Source of the DNA: Nitrososphaerota archaeon
Lineage (GTDB): Archaea > Thermoproteota > Nitrososphaeria > Nitrososphaerales > JACQRY01
DNA length: 6,621 nucleotides
Assembly (NCBI GenBank): GCA_016206275.1
Contig: JACQRY010000204.1
Coordinates: 1-6,621 of the forward strand
Reading direction: 5' to 3'
Shown: positions 4,384-6,621 of the stretch, one piece after another
How positions within the stretch are numbered: the stretch's first letter is position 1
Layout: each line of letters begins with the position of its first letter
Program-made: the position numbers and the translations under genes
Notes under the pieces: generated by a model
The model's input: only the letters and a program-made list of their open reading frames with translations
What the model was told of the DNA's origin: nothing
Database searches by the model: none

Positions 4384-5967
4384 GTGTTCACTATCTTCAA
4401 AAGAAGGACAAAGGAAGTGAAGAGACCGGATGAAGAAGTAGCGAAATCCGCTGAGGTGGAGAAGTCCACCCAGCTAGCGAAAGCTCCTGAAGCTAAACCA
4501 GCTCGTACCTTCATTGAAACCTACCCTGTCTATGAGCCTTATGTGTACATAGGAATAGAGCAGGAGCCTAACGGCAGGCTCAAGTATATTGCAATTGAGC
4601 CTGAGCTTACAGAAGTCGAATCGAAGCTTCTTGCCCAGATAAATGACCTATTGAAGATAGCCCTAGATGTAGACGCAAATGTCTTCAAGAACGACTCTAA
4701 CGCCTCTGATTATCTCAAGAAAGAGATCATCAAGATTCTCAAGAGATTCGAAATCAAGATGCGCAAATCAACCTTTGACAAACTGATGTATTACATCGTC
4801 AGAGATCATCTCAGGTACGGCATGATAGATCCGTTGATGAGAGACCCCATGATAGAAGACATCAGCTGCGTCGGTCCAGGTACTCCTATCTATGCTTGGC
4901 AAAGAGACTTCGAGTCTCTACCAACCAACATTACCATCCCCGACCAAGAAACCCTAGACAAGTTCATAATGCGAATGGCCTATTTATCAGGTAGACATCT
5001 GTCAATCGCCCAGCCTCTCATAGACTCAAGCCTGCCCGATGGAAGCCGTATCCAACTGACCTTTAGCAGCGAGGTGACCAAGAAGGGCTCCACTTTCACC
5101 ATACGACGATTCAAAGAGGATCCGCTTAGCATAATCGATCTTCTCAGGTTCAACACCATAGACTCCGAAATGGCAGCCATGATCTGGTTCGCTCTAGAAC
5201 ACAAGTCATCAGTACTGTTAGCCGGAGGGACAGCTTCGGGGAAGACAACTACCATTAATTGTCTCTCGATGTTCATTAAGCCTGATGCTAAACTGGTCAC
5301 CATAGAGGACACTCCTGAACTTAACTTGTCTCACGCAAACTGGATACAGTCGATTTCAAGAGCAGCAATAAGTGGAATCGGCGAAATTTCTCTTTACGAT
5401 CTGTTGAGGGCAGCCTTGAGACAAAGACCTGACTTCATCATAGTGGGAGAGATCAGAGGCGCTGAAGCCTCAACCTTGTTCCAAGCTATTTCCACTGGTC
5501 ACGCGGGCATAAGTTCTGTGCACGCAGATTCTGTACCAGCGGTGCTTCGCAGGCTTGCTTCTGAGCCGATGAGTATCCCACGGAACCTTATACCGGCGGT
5601 AAACTACATACTGCTGCAGGAGAGAACTACTCTGGGAGAGAAATCTGTTAGAAGAGTATCAACGATGAGCGAGCTCGTCGGCATTGATCCCAGAACAAAC
5701 GAGTTCATATTGAATGATGTATTCAAGTACCAGCCCGCGTCTGACTCGTATAACTACAGCGGAAGGTCATACATTCTGGAAAAGATTGCGAAAAATAGGA
5801 ATCTTTCAGCAGAAGACGTGCGGAGAGATTTACTCGATAGAAAGACGTTTCTTGAATGGTTGGCCAAGAAGAAGGTCAGGAAGTATCGTGAAGTATCAGC
5901 GGCTATAGGGAAATACTACCTGGATAATGAGGGCATGATGAACCAGGTTAGGATAGAGTCATATTGA
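4384..5967 (+). CDS. Type II/IV secretion ATPase of an archaeal type IV pilus-like system (FlaI/TadA/VirB11 family)
   Basis: This 527-aa cytoplasmic hexameric motor powers pilus assembly at the membrane. The first 45 residues are charged and probably flexible. The N-terminal domain ends near RYGMIDPLMRDPMIEDISC (about 140-158), the usual entry to this family. In the motor domain, Walker A is GGTASGKTT (281-289), the Asp box TIEDTPEL (306-313), Walker B RPDFIIVGEIRG (348-359, with E356 catalytic), and the His box STGHAGISSVHADS (370-383). All key residues are intact, so it should be active, and its length is normal for FlaI-like proteins. The GTG start is chosen because a TAA at 4366-4368 closes the frame and no other start lies between. 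The platform gene begins eight bases after its stop. The family assignment is firm; which machine it serves (archaellum, adhesion pilus or Tad-like) cannot be told from this gene alone. Confidence 0.95.
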   Translation: MFTIFKRRTKEVKRPDEEVAKSAEVEKSTQLAKAPEAKPARTFIETYPVYEPYVYIGIEQEPNGRLKYIAIEPELTEVESKLLAQINDLLKIALDVDANVFKNDSNASDYLKKEIIKILKRFEIKMRKSTFDKLMYYIVRDHLRYGMIDPLMRDPMIEDISCVGPGTPIYAWQRDFESLPTNITIPDQETLDKFIMRMAYLSGRHLSIAQPLIDSSLPDGSRIQLTFSSEVTKKGSTFTIRRFKEDPLSIIDLLRFNTIDSEMAAMIWFALEHKSSVLLAGGTASGKTTTINCLSMFIKPDAKLVTIEDTPELNLSHANWIQSISRAAISGIGEISLYDLLRAALRQRPDFIIVGEIRGAEASTLFQAISTGHAGISSVHADSVPAVLRRLASEPMSIPRNLIPAVNYILLQERTTLGEKSVRRVSTMSELVGIDPRTNEFILNDVFKYQPASDSYNYSGRSYILEKIAKNRNLSAEDVRRDLLDRKTFLEWLAKKKVRKYREVSAAIGKYYLDNEGMMNQVRIESY

Positions 5968-5975
5968 TTCCAGAG

Positions 5976-6621
5976 ATGGCGTTCTTTGCCCGCCGGTTTT
6001 TCGGTCATCGAGTAGGACCTTGGACCGGGCATGTGAAGAACCTTGACCTTGCTTTGAGAAAGTCTGGGCTTATGCTCCCTGTTGACGCCTATCTTAGTTT
6101 CATAACTCTAGTTGCACTGATCGTGTTTTTCGGCGCTGCGCTTAACGGCTTCATGCTGGGCTTTGTTATCACAAGGTCACTCGTGTTTGCGAGTGCAATT
6201 GGCTTCGTGGCGGGGCTGGTTGCCTCTATGGTCTCAGTCGCCTTCGCATATGTTTATCCCAACATGTTGGCAGGCAAAAAGAGACGGTCAGTTGATGAGA
6301 GTCTTCCGTATGCTGTGAGCTACATGGCAATCTTGTCCACAGCAGGAGTGCCTCCTAACAGGGTGTTTAGGACGCTCGCAATTATGGAGCAGCAGAAGCA
6401 AGTAGGGTTAGGGGGCGAGGCCAGACTAATCTACCGTGATATGGAAGCCCTCGGCGAGGACATTGTTTCCACTCTCAAAGCTGTTTCTGACAGAAAGATC
6501 TCAGTCTTCTTTTCAGGCCTATTAGAAGGAGTTATCTCAACCATAAGATCAGGCGGCGATCTTACTATTTATCTCCAAGAAGAGGGTAAGAGTCTGATGA
6601 GAATGAGGAGAAGCATAATGA
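5976..6621 (+). CDS. Pilus assembly platform protein, FlaJ/TadC-like T2SSF family (3' truncated)
   Basis: A frame stays open from ATG 5976 to the window edge: 215 codons plus one base. The product is a membrane platform that the adjacent ATPase would act on. Two long hydrophobic segments lie at about 36-61 and 64-95. They are followed by the cytoplasmic T2SSF pattern: RRSVDESLPYAVSYMAIL (103-120), STAGVPPNRVFRTLA (121-135), YRDMEALGEDIVSTLKAVS (153-171) and LLEGVISTIRSGGDLTIYL (182-200). FlaJ and TadC proteins share this LPY...YMA...SG and GGDL order. The remaining domain and helices lie beyond the window. It is eight bases from the ATPase stop and must share its promoter. An in-frame TTG at 5964, overlapping that stop, is an alternative start. 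Confidence 0.9.
   Translation, partial: MAFFARRFFGHRVGPWTGHVKNLDLALRKSGLMLPVDAYLSFITLVALIVFFGAALNGFMLGFVITRSLVFASAIGFVAGLVASMVSVAFAYVYPNMLAGKKRRSVDESLPYAVSYMAILSTAGVPPNRVFRTLAIMEQQKQVGLGGEARLIYRDMEALGEDIVSTLKAVSDRKISVFFSGLLEGVISTIRSGGDLTIYLQEEGKSLMRMRRSIM

Noticed and set aside
1..6621. CRISPR array, insertion sequence or integrase
   Set aside because: I saw no regularly spaced repeats, no transposase or integrase motifs, and no terminal inverted repeats flanking genes.

Overview
The window looks archaeal. It carries an archaeal-type prepilin peptidase (FlaK/PibD-like), a FlaI/TadA-like secretion ATPase followed by a FlaJ/TadC-like membrane protein, an Hjc-like Holliday junction resolvase, and a protein with a TackOD1-like zinc-ribbon region. 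Every transcription unit starts behind an AT-rich TATA-like element 30-45 bases upstream of the start codon. The TackOD1-like domain and the mid-40s GC content (judged by eye) suggest Nitrososphaerota or a related TACK lineage. This placement is inference; no rRNA or other marker gene is present.

Layout. Bases 2-85 hold the last 27 codons of an unidentified gene. Bases 86-221 contain a strikingly GC-rich stem-loop and then a promoter. Bases 222-1646 form a tight three-gene operon: a small beta-rich protein of unknown function, a PD-(D/E)XK nuclease related to Hjc, and a prepilin peptidase. A 214-base non-coding stretch (1647-1860) holds ATGGTG direct repeats, a 12-bp hairpin and a TATA box. 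It leads to a 315-aa protein (1861-2808) made of zinc ribbons plus a degenerate restriction-endonuclease-like domain. Next is a separately promoted KaiC/RAD55-like ATPase (2939-3667) with a broken Walker A motif. It converges, across a hairpin terminator, on a reverse-strand gene (3705-4304) for a surface protein with one extracellular domain and membrane helices at both ends. That gene and the pilus ATPase gene (4384-5967) diverge from one short region whose AT-rich core could serve as TATA box in both directions. The ATPase gene is followed 8 bases later by a T2SSF-family membrane platform gene that runs off the window.

How the genes may work together. Prepilin peptidase, ATPase and platform are the three core parts of an archaeal type IV pilus-like or Tad-like machine. 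The KaiC-like protein stands where ArlH (FlaH) stands in archaellum systems and could be a non-hydrolysing regulator of the ATPase. The TackOD1-like protein is a plausible intracellular sensor or output module, and the surface protein a possible pilus-associated subunit. A Holliday junction resolvase relative in the prepilin peptidase operon recalls the link between pili and DNA exchange in Sulfolobales (Ups/Ced), but that connection is only suggested by position. No obvious small pilin gene lies in the window.
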